NCBI GenBank assembly: GCA_029945425.1
Contig: JAQSDV010000002.1
Location: forward strand, 1,185,960 to 1,249,959
Source: a bacterium
Lineage (GTDB): Bacteria > Pseudomonadota > Alphaproteobacteria > Micavibrionales > UBA2020
Reading direction: 5' to 3'
Length of the DNA stretch: 64,000 bases
Below, piece after piece: positions 1 to 9,437 of this stretch. Each line of letters opens with the position of its first letter. Within the stretch, counting starts at the first letter, position 1. The notes below the pieces were generated by a model that saw only the letters and a program-made list of their open reading frames with translations, ran no database searches and was not told where the DNA came from. Both the position numbers and the translations under genes were made by a program.

Positions 1-1534
1 TCGCCATGTCGATGAAGGACGCAGAATTCATGACGTTGAAATCGGTGGTTCGATGTCTTGCTGTCAAAAGCTGCGTGATAGCGTCCTGCACATCCTGCAT
101 CGCGTCCATATCGGATACCTTGACGCTGATGCTGTTCACATGCCTGCCGCCGACAAGGCGCACGAGGCCGGTTTCCAGCGGCACGAACACCGCGTCATCC
201 TGATCGCCGCCCCAGGGCATCGAGCCTTTTTTGGCAAGGATGCCGATGACCTCGAACGGGATATTCTTGATCAGCATGTATTTGCCGACGGGGTCTTCTT
301 CGTTCGAGAAGATTTTATCGATCACGGTCTGGCCGATCACGGCGACGGAAGCGTTTCCGCCTGCGTCGCGGTCGTTGAAAAATGTGCCGCTTTCCACTTC
401 CCAGTTGCGCGTCGCGGGCATGGACGGGCTGACAGCGGAAACGGATGTCGCGTAATCAAGGCTGCCGAAGCGCAATGTCTGCCGCCCGCGCCGCTCCGAC
501 GTCACGGCCTCGACATTGGGCAGTTCCTCGATCGCCTCCGCATCCTCCGGCGTCAGGGTCACGATATCGCCGCCGCCTCTGAAACCCGCCATGCCGGGGG
601 AGACGAGGATAACGTTCGTGCCCATCGAATTGATCTGGTTCAGCACCTTTTGCTTGCTGCCGTCGCCGATCGCCATCATGGTCACGACGGCCGCCACGCC
701 GATGATGATGCCCAGCAGCGTCAGCATGGTGCGGAAGATATTCGCGCGCAATGCGCGGAAAGCGGTCTTGAATGATTCCCCGATTTCGGCAATCAGCCCG
801 GGCGTGCGCCCCTGCCGCTCCGACGCCGCAGGCATTTCGGCGGTGCGGTCGACCGCGCCTGAATCGCTCGCAATTACGCCGTCATGGATGCGGATGATGC
901 GGTGCGCGTTCTGCGCCACTTTTTCGTCATGGGTGATCAGGATGATTGTGCGGCCTTCACTATGCAGCTTTTTCAAAAGCTCCATCACCTCGTGCCCGCT
1001 CTGGCTGTCGAGCGCGCCGGTGGGTTCGTCCGCCAAAATCACGGGCGGATCGTTCATCAGCGCGCGCGCAATCGCCACGCGCTGCTGCTGCCCGCCCGAG
1101 AGTTCACCCGGGCGGTGGTCGAGGCGGTTGCCCATGCCGAGTTGTGCGAGAAGCGTTTCCGACCGCGCCAGCCGCTCCGGCTTTGTCATGCCGTCATAGA
1201 CGCCGGGAATTTCCACGTTTTCCTGCGCGGTCGCGGTTTTCAGCAAATTATACCGCTGGAACACGAAACCGAAGGTCTTGCGGCGCAGGTTGGCGAGTTC
1301 GTCCGGTTCAAGTGACGCCGCCTGTTCGCCACGGATGATGTATTCGCCGGAAGTCGGGCTGTCGAGGCAGCCAAGTATGTTCATCAGCGTCGATTTGCCG
1401 GAGCCCGATTGCCCCATCACCGCCACGAATTCGCCCTGCCCGATCGTCAGCGTCACACCGTCAAGCGCCTTCACGACGGTGTCGCCGCTTTCATAGTGCC
1501 GTTTGATGTTTTTGAGTTCGAGGAGCGGCGTCAT
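1..1534 (-). CDS. macB: MacB-type ABC transporter ATPase/permease (partial, cut by window edge)
   Basis: This is the fused ATPase-permease of a MacAB-type tripartite efflux or export pump, acting in the inner membrane with the periplasmic adaptor MacA and an outer-membrane channel. Reading leftward from 1534, the N-terminal ~225 residues are a complete ABC domain: Walker A GQSGSGKST, signature LSGGQQQRVAIARAL, Walker B VILADEPTGALD, and an ITHD switch. A first transmembrane helix (TMLTLLGIIIGVAAVV) follows near residue 270, then a periplasmic MacB_PCD-type domain. The remaining helices lie beyond position 1. The start ATG overlaps the macA stop in an ATGA, so the two genes are translationally coupled. 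No TolC-like gene is in view. Confidence 0.93.
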   Translation of the reverse strand, partial: MTPLLELKNIKRHYESGDTVVKALDGVTLTIGQGEFVAVMGQSGSGKSTLMNILGCLDSPTSGEYIIRGEQAASLEPDELANLRRKTFGFVFQRYNLLKTATAQENVEIPGVYDGMTKPERLARSETLLAQLGMGNRLDHRPGELSGGQQQRVAIARALMNDPPVILADEPTGALDSQSGHEVMELLKKLHSEGRTIILITHDEKVAQNAHRIIRIHDGVIASDSGAVDRTAEMPAASERQGRTPGLIAEIGESFKTAFRALRANIFRTMLTLLGIIIGVAAVVTMMAIGDGSKQKVLNQINSMGTNVILVSPGMAGFRGGGDIVTLTPEDAEAIEELPNVEAVTSERRGRQTLRFGSLDYATSVSAVSPSMPATRNWEVESGTFFNDRDAGGNASVAVIGQTVIDKIFSNEEDPVGKYMLIKNIPFEVIGILAKKGSMPWGGDQDDAVFVPLETGLVRLVGGRHVNSISVKVSDMDAMQDVQDAITQLLTARHRTTDFNVMNSASFIDMA

Positions 1535-2730
1535 AACCTGCCGCTCATGTTGCGCATGCGGCGCGGCACGCCAGCAGCGGGATCGCCGCCTGCGGGCGTT
1601 TCCATCGTCACCTTGTCGCCTTCGGCCAAGCCCTGCTTCACTTCCGCCATCGACCGGTCCATCAAACCGACATGGATGATTTTCTCCGCGTCCTTGCCGC
1701 CCGGCTGGCGCACGCGATAGGCGACGCCGCCCGCGCTGTCCTCGCGCGGCGCGCGTTTCCCCAGCGCCGAGATTGGCACCAGCGGAACATTTTTCGCGCG
1801 GCCCATGACGAAGAACATCTGCGTGCTCATGCCGCTCATCAGCTGGCGGTCTTTATTCTCCACATCGACCAGCACGTTATAGAGGACGACTTCGTTGACG
1901 ACATCGGGGGTGGGCAAAATCTGGCGCACTTTCGCCTGCCATTTGCGCCCCTGCGCGCCGAGCGTCGTGAAATAAACCTCGCCGCCTTCCTTCAGCCGCA
2001 TCACATCGGCCTCCGCCACCTGCGCGCGCACGGTCATGGTATCGAGATTGGCAAGCTGCACCACGCGCGGCGCGGATTGTGTGGCGTTCAGCGTCTGGCC
2101 TTCTTTCGCGTCTGCGATCACGACCGTCCCCTCCATCGGGGCATAGATTTTGGTGTAGCCCAAATTCGCCTTGTCGCCGTCCAGCGCCGATTGCGCCTCC
2201 TGCAACTGCGCCGCCAGCGCATCGCCCTGCGCCTTCGCAATGATCATCGCGGCCTCCGCGCTTTCATACGCGTCCTGGCTGACGGCCTTGGTTTCGACAA
2301 GCTTCTTCGTGCGGTCGAATTGCAGGGTGACGAGCGTCACTTGCGCGTCCTGCTGCGCAATTTGCGCCCGCAGCGTCTTGATGCGTGCCTCGTCCGCCTG
2401 CACCTTCGCGTCATAGAGCTTGGGATCGATCTCCGCGATCAGGGTGTCTTTTTTCACGACATCGCCCAGCTCGACATTGATCTTCTTGATCTGCCCCGAT
2501 ACCTGCACGCCGACATCGACGAATTCCTTGGGCTCCAGCTTGCCCTGCGCGGTCACGACTTCCTCGATATCGCCGCGCGCAATCGTGACGACGGTCATGC
2601 GCGCCGCTGCATCTTCCTTCGCGCTGCGCTGCTGCCAGTACCGATAGCCGCAGAAGACGAGCGCGCACAGCACCGCGAGCGTCACGAACGCTTTCACGCC
2701 TTTGCGGATCGATGGTTTTTTCTGTGCCAT
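1531..2730 (-). CDS. macA: MacA-type periplasmic adaptor of efflux pump (HlyD/RND-MFP family)
   Basis: This membrane-fusion protein links MacB to an outer-membrane channel. A short basic N-terminus is followed by one membrane helix (VTLAVLCALVFCGYRYW, about residues 13-30). Next come the first half of the lipoyl/biotinyl-like domain (MTVVTIARGDIEEVVTAQGK), a long coiled-coil hairpin rich in A, Q, K and E, the second lipoyl half, and the beta-barrel. I chose the ATG at 2730 (MAQKKPSIRKG) over an in-frame upstream ATG at 2793 because GGAG sits 10 nt before it and the hydrophobic anchor is then properly placed. At 399 residues it has normal family length. It is cotranscribed with macB. Confidence 0.92.
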   Translation of the reverse strand: MAQKKPSIRKGVKAFVTLAVLCALVFCGYRYWQQRSAKEDAAARMTVVTIARGDIEEVVTAQGKLEPKEFVDVGVQVSGQIKKINVELGDVVKKDTLIAEIDPKLYDAKVQADEARIKTLRAQIAQQDAQVTLVTLQFDRTKKLVETKAVSQDAYESAEAAMIIAKAQGDALAAQLQEAQSALDGDKANLGYTKIYAPMEGTVVIADAKEGQTLNATQSAPRVVQLANLDTMTVRAQVAEADVMRLKEGGEVYFTTLGAQGRKWQAKVRQILPTPDVVNEVVLYNVLVDVENKDRQLMSGMSTQMFFVMGRAKNVPLVPISALGKRAPREDSAGGVAYRVRQPGGKDAEKIIHVGLMDRSMAEVKQGLAEGDKVTMETPAGGDPAAGVPRRMRNMSGRL

Positions 2731-2920
2731 GTCGCCTTGTCTCCGGTCATTCTGAAAAGCCACGCGCACCCGGACGGGTGCAGGCAAACGCATATATTCA
2801 CTAAACGTGCCAAACGCGGGCGCGCTTATGCCTTAATAATATAACGTGCGAATTCTTAATGTCCTGCGCATGGGATGGCATACTACTAAATTCTTGAAAT
2901 AGTTTGATAATTGTTTTGTT

Positions 2921-2949
2921 TTGACTTACATAAGCCAATTCGTTAAGAA
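2921..2949 (+). promoter_or_regulatory. possible sigma-70 promoter
   Basis: TTGACT (2921-2926) is followed after 17 nt by TAAGAA (2944-2949) in an AT-rich intergenic stretch between the divergent macAB operon and the gene starting at 2984. The -35 is good and the -10 is poor. The predicted transcript would start about 28 nt before the start codon, just ahead of the AGGAC ribosome site. Confidence 0.3.
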
Positions 2950-2983
2950 TGATTTCCATATTTATTAGCATTTCAGGACGAGA

Positions 2984-4054
2984 ATGACTTTCCGCAACGA
3001 CCAGTTTTTCTACGCGGCGATCTGGTGGGCGTCGGGCCTTGACGGGGCCGAGGCATTTACGGCCGACGTGTTCAGGGATTACGGCATGGCGCCGGTCGCG
3101 CTAGAGCCGTCGCGCAAGCGCAATGACGAGCATGACGATGTGCCCGTGACCGAACGGCAATTCCGCATCTATTTCGACGCGCTGTATGAAGGCCTGAAAA
3201 ACGGTGTCGAGAAACCGGAACGCACGAGTGAAAAGGGCAACACGCATATCACGCTCGAACAATCCTTCGCGACCTCCAGCAACGATCCCGCCTATCCCGA
3301 CTTCCCCTATTCGGATGTCATCGAAATGGCGACGGCCGTGTCCGGCGTGTCGCGCCACGCCCATGCGAAGTCGCACAAGGTTGAAATCCACGACAGCGGC
3401 CACCTGTTCGTGCTGAAGGAAACGAACGGCAAATACGCGTTCCACGAACTCGATTACCCCGGCAGTCCGCTGCTGGATTACGTGTCGAAGCCGTCCTTCA
3501 CCAAGGACGACATGAAGGACACGCGCCAGATGGTCTGGGAAACTTTTTTCCGCGTGGTGCCGCTGGAAGAAGGGCAGAAATACATGTCCGGCTGGATGAC
3601 CGTCGCCAACACCCGCTATTTCCACGAAAACACCGCGCGCGCCGGACAGGTGCTGACGCTCGGCCATTATGAATCGAGCGTGCCTTTAGCCGAGCTGACG
3701 GACGCGGAAATCATCGCCGGCACCGAAAAAATCACCGGCAGCATGCGTGTGGATGCGGCGGAATACACGGCGGGCTACGTCAGCGAACGCAGCCAGACAC
3801 AGATCGAGGCGACCGACGACCCGCGCATCGTGCGCCACCTGAAGGGCCCCGTGACGGTCATGGACGTGACGGAGAAAATGGCGCTGTTCACCGGCCTCAG
3901 CTTCGTCATCGCACAGCCGGGCGACAAGATCATCATCGAGCAGGAAGGCTATTCACCCCGCGTGATGCGCAAGGACAGCTTCGACACGGGCAAGGTGAGG
4001 CTCATCCCCTTCAACCCCGAAAACCCGCCTGGCGTGAAACCGCCCCAACCCTGA
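2984..4054 (+). CDS. hypothetical protein, 356 aa
   Basis: I do not recognise this family. The protein is soluble-looking, acidic and without signal peptide or membrane helix. Its start is well supported by AGGACGAG just upstream. The C-terminal half contains many short beta-type segments (ITGSMRVDAAEYTAGYVS, GPVTVMDVTEKMALFTG, GDKIIIEQEGYSPRVM), and the protein ends in a proline-rich tail. It stands alone, convergent with the SGNH hydrolase only 2 nt away and divergent from macAB. Codon use matches its neighbours, so it looks native. Confidence 0.75.
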   Translation: MTFRNDQFFYAAIWWASGLDGAEAFTADVFRDYGMAPVALEPSRKRNDEHDDVPVTERQFRIYFDALYEGLKNGVEKPERTSEKGNTHITLEQSFATSSNDPAYPDFPYSDVIEMATAVSGVSRHAHAKSHKVEIHDSGHLFVLKETNGKYAFHELDYPGSPLLDYVSKPSFTKDDMKDTRQMVWETFFRVVPLEEGQKYMSGWMTVANTRYFHENTARAGQVLTLGHYESSVPLAELTDAEIIAGTEKITGSMRVDAAEYTAGYVSERSQTQIEATDDPRIVRHLKGPVTVMDVTEKMALFTGLSFVIAQPGDKIIIEQEGYSPRVMRKDSFDTGKVRLIPFNPENPPGVKPPQP

Positions 4055-4056
4055 GA

Positions 4057-4695
4057 CTATTCCGCCGTATGCGCGAAAAACGGGTTCAGCTTCTCCGCGA
4101 AGCGGCGGTGGCCGCTGGCTGTCGGGTGCAGGCCGTCGAACAGCATCGGTTTCAGGTCGTCGCCCGCCCAGTCGCGCCAGATATCGGCAAAGAACAATCC
4201 CTCTTCCTTCGCCACTTTTTCGAGGATGCCGTTAAACAGCTCCACGCGCGCCATGGTGTAGGATTTTTCCGTGTTCCACGGCAGCGGCTGCACCTTCGCT
4301 TCCTCGATCGGGTTCAGCCCGACGAAGGCGACGTCATGCGTGAATTTGCGCGCGATGCCGATCAGCCGGCCGATATTGTTTTCAAACGCATCCTGCGTGA
4401 AGCGGTCTTTCTGTTCCGACATGGAAAAATGTGAATCATTCATGCCGATGGCGAACACGATGTAATTCTTGTTCGCGGGGTTGAAGCGCGCCGCCATTTC
4501 CGGCTCGATCCGCATCAGCACATCGGCCGCGGTGTCGCCCGGAATGCCGAGGTTATAAACCAGCGTGCGCGTCCCGCGCCCGTAGATGAACTGCTGGTCG
4601 AATGACGACCGTATGCGCTGCACCCAGCCGCCCTGTTCGTCCCATTCGCCATAGGCGATGCTGTCGCCGAAAAAATAGATGTCTTTGTCTGTCAT
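4057..4695 (-). CDS. SGNH/GDSL-family hydrolase
   Basis: The protein is a predicted esterase or lipase of the SGNH fold. Block I with the nucleophile serine is FFGDSIAYGE (Ser12). The block III asparagine is in AIGMNDSHF. The block V Asp-His pair is in DGLHPTASGH near the C-terminus. No signal peptide is evident, which suggests a cytoplasmic enzyme acting on a small ester. The length of 212 residues is standard for single-domain members. The substrate cannot be told from sequence. It is transcribed opposite to both neighbours. Confidence 0.88.
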   Translation of the reverse strand: MTDKDIYFFGDSIAYGEWDEQGGWVQRIRSSFDQQFIYGRGTRTLVYNLGIPGDTAADVLMRIEPEMAARFNPANKNYIVFAIGMNDSHFSMSEQKDRFTQDAFENNIGRLIGIARKFTHDVAFVGLNPIEEAKVQPLPWNTEKSYTMARVELFNGILEKVAKEEGLFFADIWRDWAGDDLKPMLFDGLHPTASGHRRFAEKLNPFFAHTAE

Positions 4696-4897
4696 GTGTC
4701 CGTCCGTTTCAGCAAGGATTCGAGCATATCCACCCGCGCTTTGAAAGGGTTTCAGATGTCATCATTAGGGAAAATCATAAAGGCCTGCAACTTGCTTAAA
4801 AGCCGCCTGCGCAGTAATCTTTGGCAGCAGCATATTCCACCCATTCCGGACGCGAAAAAAACGCGGCGATTTTCCGAACCAGAGGCGGCCCCAGACG

Positions 4898-5527
4898 ATG
4901 ACGCAGACCAAAAAACTCCAGACCACGCCTGATGCGAAAATCATTTCACAGGAACGCATTTTCGACGGCTATCACAAGCTGGATTCGTTCAAGATCCAGC
5001 CGCGCAGCCTGCGCCATGGGGGCTGGGCGGAGCCGATGGAGCGCGAAGTGATGATCGTGAAGGATATCGCGGTCGTCCTGCTGTTCATTCCCGAAACCGA
5101 CGAAGTGCTGCTGAACCAGCAGTTCCGCGTCGGCGCGCTGGTGGCGGGCGTCGAAGACCCCTTCCTGTTCGAATGCGCCGCAGGCGCGGTGGATGAAGGC
5201 GAAATGCCCGAAGCCGCCGCCCGCCGCGAAGCGTTCGAGGAAACGGGCTGCGATATTTCCGATATCGAATTCATCGGAAAGGCCTATTCCAGCCCCGGCT
5301 GCATGGCGGAACAATTCCACCTGTATGTCGGCCGCATCGAAAAGGCCGAAGCCGGCATTTACGGCCACGAGGAAGAAGGCGAAGAAATCAAGACCCACCT
5401 GCTGCCGTGGAAACATGTGCGCGACATGCTGGACAAGGGCGCAATCGCCAACATCACGGCGGGCTATGTGCTGCAGTGGTTCGCCCGCAACCATGAACGC
5501 ATCCGCACGAAATGGCTCGGCCAATGA
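4898..5527 (+). CDS. NUDIX hydrolase, ADP-ribose pyrophosphatase type
   Basis: The enzyme probably hydrolyses ADP-ribose or a related nucleotide-sugar diphosphate. The Nudix box is complete: GAVDEGE, then the REAFEETG core with the metal-binding glutamates. The N-terminal strand region (FDGYHKLDSFKIQ, MEREVMIVKDIAVVLLFIP) and the QFRVGALV segment match the NudF/ADPRase type. The C-terminus carries the extra helices of that subfamily. The gene ends in an ATGA overlap with the sulfurtransferase gene. It heads a three-gene operon with sseA and metC, so a link with sulfur metabolism is possible but unproven. Confidence 0.9.
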   Translation: MTQTKKLQTTPDAKIISQERIFDGYHKLDSFKIQPRSLRHGGWAEPMEREVMIVKDIAVVLLFIPETDEVLLNQQFRVGALVAGVEDPFLFECAAGAVDEGEMPEAAARREAFEETGCDISDIEFIGKAYSSPGCMAEQFHLYVGRIEKAEAGIYGHEEEGEEIKTHLLPWKHVRDMLDKGAIANITAGYVLQWFARNHERIRTKWLGQ

Positions 5528-6345
5528 ACGCGCTTATCTCAACCACCGAAATGAAAGAGATTTTCGAAAAGCCCGGCGTGCGCCTGCTGGATGCCAGCTA
5601 CGGCCTACCGCCCGCGGATATCCGTATCGGTAAAGCGCAAGATTTCGATATCGACGATGTGGCGGACCCGACCGCCCCTCTCGCCCACACCCTGCCGACG
5701 CCGACCGCGTTCGCCGAGGCTGCCGAAAAACTCGGCATCTCGAACGGCGACCATGTGATCGTCTATGACCGCAGCGGCGTTGCCATGGCCGCCGCCCGCG
5801 TCTGGTGGATGTTCCGCGTATTTGGTCATGATAAAGTGCAGGTGCTGGATGGCGGCTTGCCCGCATGGGCGAATGCCGGATATCCGGTGAATGACAAGGC
5901 AGAAGAAATCCTGCCGCGCGGCGTGTTCAAGCCCGCCTTCCGCGCCGGACTGTTCAAAAAGCGCGAAGACATTGTGCAGAACCTTTCCGATAAATCCTTC
6001 ACCGTGCTGGACGCGCGCGACCCGCGCCGCTATTCCGGCGAAATGGCGGAACCGCGCCCCGGCATGGACAGCGGCCATATTCCGGGATCCCTCAGCCTGC
6101 CCTATGCCTCGCTGATCGACAACCAGACAGGGTTGTTCAAGACCCGCGACGCGCTGAAAAACGCGCTGGCTTCCGTTGATACCGCGAAACCCGTCGCGAT
6201 TTCCTGCGGCAGCGGCGTGACCGCCTGCGTGGTTGCGATCGGCCTTCATAATCTTGGCCATACCGACGCCGCTGTCTATGGCGGGTCATGGGCCGAATGG
6301 GGCGGCGACGCCAGCCTGCCCAAAACGAAAGGCAGCCAGCCGTGA
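5524..6345 (+). CDS. sseA: 3-mercaptopyruvate/thiosulfate sulfurtransferase (two-domain rhodanese)
   Basis: The enzyme transfers sulfur from 3-mercaptopyruvate or thiosulfate to a thiol acceptor in the cytoplasm. Two rhodanese modules are visible. The N-terminal inactive one has VIVYDRSGVAMAAARVWWM. The catalytic C-terminal one has the loop CGSGVTAC, the form typical of 3-mercaptopyruvate sulfurtransferases. The usual SLPYASL segment after the GHIPGS motif is also present. I took ATG 5524 as start because it overlaps the preceding stop (ATGA), rather than an in-frame ATG 12 nt earlier. The length of 273 residues fits. It ends in a GTGA overlap with metC. Confidence 0.92.
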   Translation: MNALISTTEMKEIFEKPGVRLLDASYGLPPADIRIGKAQDFDIDDVADPTAPLAHTLPTPTAFAEAAEKLGISNGDHVIVYDRSGVAMAAARVWWMFRVFGHDKVQVLDGGLPAWANAGYPVNDKAEEILPRGVFKPAFRAGLFKKREDIVQNLSDKSFTVLDARDPRRYSGEMAEPRPGMDSGHIPGSLSLPYASLIDNQTGLFKTRDALKNALASVDTAKPVAISCGSGVTACVVAIGLHNLGHTDAAVYGGSWAEWGGDASLPKTKGSQP

Positions 6346-7508
6346 CCGCGAATGACAGGAACAAGAATACAATCCTGACCCATGCGGGGTCGAAGCCGGA
6401 CGAATATCACGGCGCGGTCAACGTGCCGCCGCACCGCATGTCGACGATTGTTTTCAACACCTATGAAGAATTTGAAAAAGTCCCGAACGTGCCGTTTTCC
6501 TACGGCCGCGCGGGCACGCCCTCCAGCGCCGCGTTCGAGGAAGGCATCGCGCTGATCGAGGGCGCGTATAAAAGCGTCGCCACCTGCTCCGGCCTTTCCG
6601 CCATCCTGACGACACTCATCGCCTTCGCCGAACATGGCGACCACCTGCTGATGCCCGACAACGTCTACGGCCCCAGCCGCAAGACCTGCGAGGCGATCCT
6701 GCGCAAATTCGGCGTCGATGTTGAATACTATCCGCCCATGATCGGCGCGGGCATCGAAAAGCTGTTCCGCAAAAACACGCGCCTGCTGTTTATCGAGGCG
6801 CCCGGTTCGCTGACCTTTGAAGTCCCCGATATCGGCGCGTTTGTCGCCGCCGCGAAAAAGGCCGGCATCAAGACCGCGATCGACAACAGCTGGGGCACGC
6901 CGCTGTTCATGAAACCGCTCGACCTTGGGATCGATGTTTCCGTCATGGCCGCGACCAAATATATCGCAGGGCATTCCGACGTGATGCTGGGCGTAGTTTC
7001 CACGACCGAAGAAGCATGGCCGGCGGTAAAACGCGCCGCGCTGATGCTCGGCCTGTGCGGCGGGTCGGAAGAATTATATCTTGCGACGCGCGGGTTGCGC
7101 ACCCTGCATGTGCGCCTGCCGCACCACCAGAAATCCGCGCTGGAAATCGCCAGCTGGCTGCAGCAGCAGCCGCAGGTGAAACGCCTGCTGCATCCGGCCT
7201 TCGACAGCTGCCCCGGCCATGAAAACTGGAAAAAATATTTCACCGGCTCGACCGCGACCTTCAGCGTCATCCTGCACGAAACGCGCCGCGATAAAATCGC
7301 CGCGATGCTGAACGGCATGAGCATCTTCCGTCTGGGCTTCAGCTGGGGCGGGTTTGAATCGCTGCTGTTCCCCGAACAGCCCGACCCGATCCGCACCGCC
7401 GAAAAATGGACGGAAGACGGCTTCTCGCTCCGCATCCATGTGGGACTGGAAGACGTAACCGACCTGCAACAAGACCTCGCAAGGGGGTTACAACGCCTTG
7501 TCGAGTGA
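6342..7508 (+). CDS. metC: cystathionine beta-lyase (Cys/Met metabolism PLP enzyme)
   Basis: This PLP enzyme cleaves cystathionine to homocysteine, ammonia and pyruvate, or a related sulfur amino acid. The PLP lysine lies in MAATKYIAGHSDVMLG, and the cofactor-binding segments GLSAILTTLIAF and AIDNSWGTP are present. Overall it resembles alphaproteobacterial MetC more than cystathionine gamma-synthase. I placed the start at GTG 6342, which overlaps the sseA stop as GTGA and gives 388 residues, the usual family length. Coupling to a mercaptopyruvate sulfurtransferase suggests a small sulfur-amino-acid catabolic operon. Confidence 0.92.
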   Translation: MTANDRNKNTILTHAGSKPDEYHGAVNVPPHRMSTIVFNTYEEFEKVPNVPFSYGRAGTPSSAAFEEGIALIEGAYKSVATCSGLSAILTTLIAFAEHGDHLLMPDNVYGPSRKTCEAILRKFGVDVEYYPPMIGAGIEKLFRKNTRLLFIEAPGSLTFEVPDIGAFVAAAKKAGIKTAIDNSWGTPLFMKPLDLGIDVSVMAATKYIAGHSDVMLGVVSTTEEAWPAVKRAALMLGLCGGSEELYLATRGLRTLHVRLPHHQKSALEIASWLQQQPQVKRLLHPAFDSCPGHENWKKYFTGSTATFSVILHETRRDKIAAMLNGMSIFRLGFSWGGFESLLFPEQPDPIRTAEKWTEDGFSLRIHVGLEDVTDLQQDLARGLQRLVE

Positions 7509-8907
7509 ATTTTTCGGCCTGAACATGGGCGGCATCGAAAGCCGCGTCGACACACAAGGCATCGAGAACAAATTCCTCGCGCATGTTTATTTTTACTGGA
7601 TGGTGCTGAAGCAGGCCGCGATCACGCACCCGTATATTTTCGCCGCATCCGCCGTCGTCCTGCTGGCGCTCGTCATCTTTGCCATCCTTTATACCAACAG
7701 CGAACAGTTCCTGCTGTGGCGCGGACGCCGCGGCAGCACGCGCGCCATGCTGCGCCTGTCGCGACGCCTGATCCGGCGCGGCATCCACAAGGACCTGAAG
7801 GCGGAGGCGAAAAGCCTGCTGCGCGAGGCGAAGCTGGGCTACGGCTGGGCGATGTACAATCTCGGCACCCGCATCGGTTCGTCCGATGACCGCTGCTTCA
7901 AGAGTCACCGCGCGCTCTCCTTCCTCTGGCTGAAAAAAGCGGCGCTGGAGGACGAACAGGCACGGGAAATGGTTTATTCCGACCCGACATCCGCAACCCA
8001 TGTGCATGACGAGGAAAACGATTTCGACCCGTTCAAGGAATTGAAGAACATGGTCGGGCTAGAGAACGTCAAAAAATCCGTCGCCGATATCACCAGCCGC
8101 ACGCGCCTGTTCGAGAAAAGAAAGGCCGCCGGTCTGCCTGTGCAACAGCCGGCGTTGCATGCCGTTTTCCTCGGCAACCCCGGCACCGGCAAGACAACAG
8201 TCGCCCGCATACTTGGCCGCGCGCTGAAAGAGGTCGGGTATCTTTCGCGCGGCCATGTGGTCGAGGTGTCGGAAGGCGAGCTGATCGGCGAATATGTCGG
8301 GCAGACCCCCATCAAGGTCCATCGCAAGATCCAGCAGGCACTGGGCGGGGTGCTGTTCATCGACGAGGCGTATGCAATGCTGAACGCAGCGGGGCAAGGC
8401 GCGTCGTTTTCGCAATCCGCCATCGCCACGCTCGTCAAATACATGGAAGACCTGCGTCATGACCTCGTCGTCATCGTGGCGGGCTATCCGGCAGAAATGA
8501 TCGAATTCCTCGATTCCAACCCCGGCCTGAAATCGCGCTTTACGGAACTCATCGTATTTCCCGATTATTCGCCGGAGGAGCTGGTCAAGATATACCTTCG
8601 CTCCGCCCGCGACCAGAAATACAAGCTGGACAAGGAAGCCAAGGACAGCCTGCTTGACATGATGGCGGAGGCGAAGGAAAATTTTACCCATAACTTTTCC
8701 AACGGCCGTTTCGTGCGCAATATGTTCGAGGACACGGTGAAGTACATGGCGATCCGGGTGGGCAAAAAGGCCCAGACAACCAAGGAAGATCTTGTGCTAA
8801 TCTATGCGGAAGACATCCTCGCGGCTTTCCGCGACGCAAGGCGCTCCTACAGCAAGCGCGACGACGAAAAACAGTCCATCGGCTTCATGCTGGGACGCAA
8901 GGATTAA
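7498..8907 (+). CDS. membrane-anchored CbbX/SpoVK-like AAA+ ATPase with Sel1-like region
   Basis: A membrane helix (about residues 38-62, IFAASAVVLLALVIFAILY) is followed by a Sel1-like helical segment (LGYGWAMYNLGTRIG, LSFLWLKKAA). A CbbX/SpoVK-type AAA+ domain starts near residue 170: Walker A GNPGTGKTTVA, Walker B GGVLFIDEAYAM, sensor and arginine-finger region NPGLKSRFTE. Family members remodel protein partners such as Rubisco, but no Rubisco gene is near. The TTG at 7498 has AAGGGGG 10 nt upstream and overlaps metC; ATG 7525 is the alternative start. It is paralogous to the ATPase at 9438 and separated from it by one membrane-protein gene. Confidence 0.85.
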   Translation: MSSEFFGLNMGGIESRVDTQGIENKFLAHVYFYWMVLKQAAITHPYIFAASAVVLLALVIFAILYTNSEQFLLWRGRRGSTRAMLRLSRRLIRRGIHKDLKAEAKSLLREAKLGYGWAMYNLGTRIGSSDDRCFKSHRALSFLWLKKAALEDEQAREMVYSDPTSATHVHDEENDFDPFKELKNMVGLENVKKSVADITSRTRLFEKRKAAGLPVQQPALHAVFLGNPGTGKTTVARILGRALKEVGYLSRGHVVEVSEGELIGEYVGQTPIKVHRKIQQALGGVLFIDEAYAMLNAAGQGASFSQSAIATLVKYMEDLRHDLVVIVAGYPAEMIEFLDSNPGLKSRFTELIVFPDYSPEELVKIYLRSARDQKYKLDKEAKDSLLDMMAEAKENFTHNFSNGRFVRNMFEDTVKYMAIRVGKKAQTTKEDLVLIYAEDILAAFRDARRSYSKRDDEKQSIGFMLGRKD

Positions 8908-8920
8908 AGGGGACGCGAAA

Positions 8921-9424
8921 ATGGAAATCATCAAGTCAATCAGCCTCGGCAACGGGATCACGCTTTTCCTCGGCCTTTACCTGTTCCTCATCGGCGTCGG
9001 CGTTCCGCTCTGGCCCAAGGTTTTGCGCGGCAAGTTCTGGATCACCTTCATCTCCGTCTTCCTTCTTCTCGGCGGCTCCGCCAACCTCATGATGATGGCG
9101 GGCGCGCCCACCAACCCGGCCGAACTCGCGCTGCAGGAAATCCGCGAGGAAATCCGCCCGCCGCGCCAGCTGGACGACATGATCCGCATCGACGACGTGA
9201 CGTCGGAGGGAAACACCATCGTCTATCACATCACCCTCACCACGAACGACCCGCAGCCCCTCGCCGACAGCATGTCGGATTCGCTGCGCCACGACGTCTG
9301 CCAGAAGCAGGATTTCCAGCTCGGCCTCGGCATCACGGTCGAGGTGCGGTTCAAGGACACAGGCGGCAACGCGCTGACGCCCTTCATCATCCGCCCGTCC
9401 GACTGCCCGCAGCCCCCGAAGTAA
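8921..9424 (+). CDS. small inner-membrane protein between two AAA+ ATPases
   Basis: I do not recognise the family. The 167-residue protein has two N-terminal membrane helices (ITLFLGLYLFLIGVGVPLW; WITFISVFLLLGGSANLMMM). A roughly 110-residue domain follows with beta-rich character (NTIVYHITLTTNDPQPL, LGITVEVRFKDTGG) and two cysteines, probably periplasmic. The start ATG has AAAGGGG 8 nt upstream. It lies 13 nt after one CbbX-like gene and 13 nt before the next, so it is almost certainly cotranscribed with both and may be their membrane partner or substrate (inference). Confidence 0.8.
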   Translation: MEIIKSISLGNGITLFLGLYLFLIGVGVPLWPKVLRGKFWITFISVFLLLGGSANLMMMAGAPTNPAELALQEIREEIRPPRQLDDMIRIDDVTSEGNTIVYHITLTTNDPQPLADSMSDSLRHDVCQKQDFQLGLGITVEVRFKDTGGNALTPFIIRPSDCPQPPK

Positions 9425-9437
9425 GGCGGGCTTAACC

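Noticed and set aside
4696..4932. Small plus-strand ORF before the nudix gene
   Set aside because: It overlaps the nudix start, has no ribosome site, and its translation looks random.
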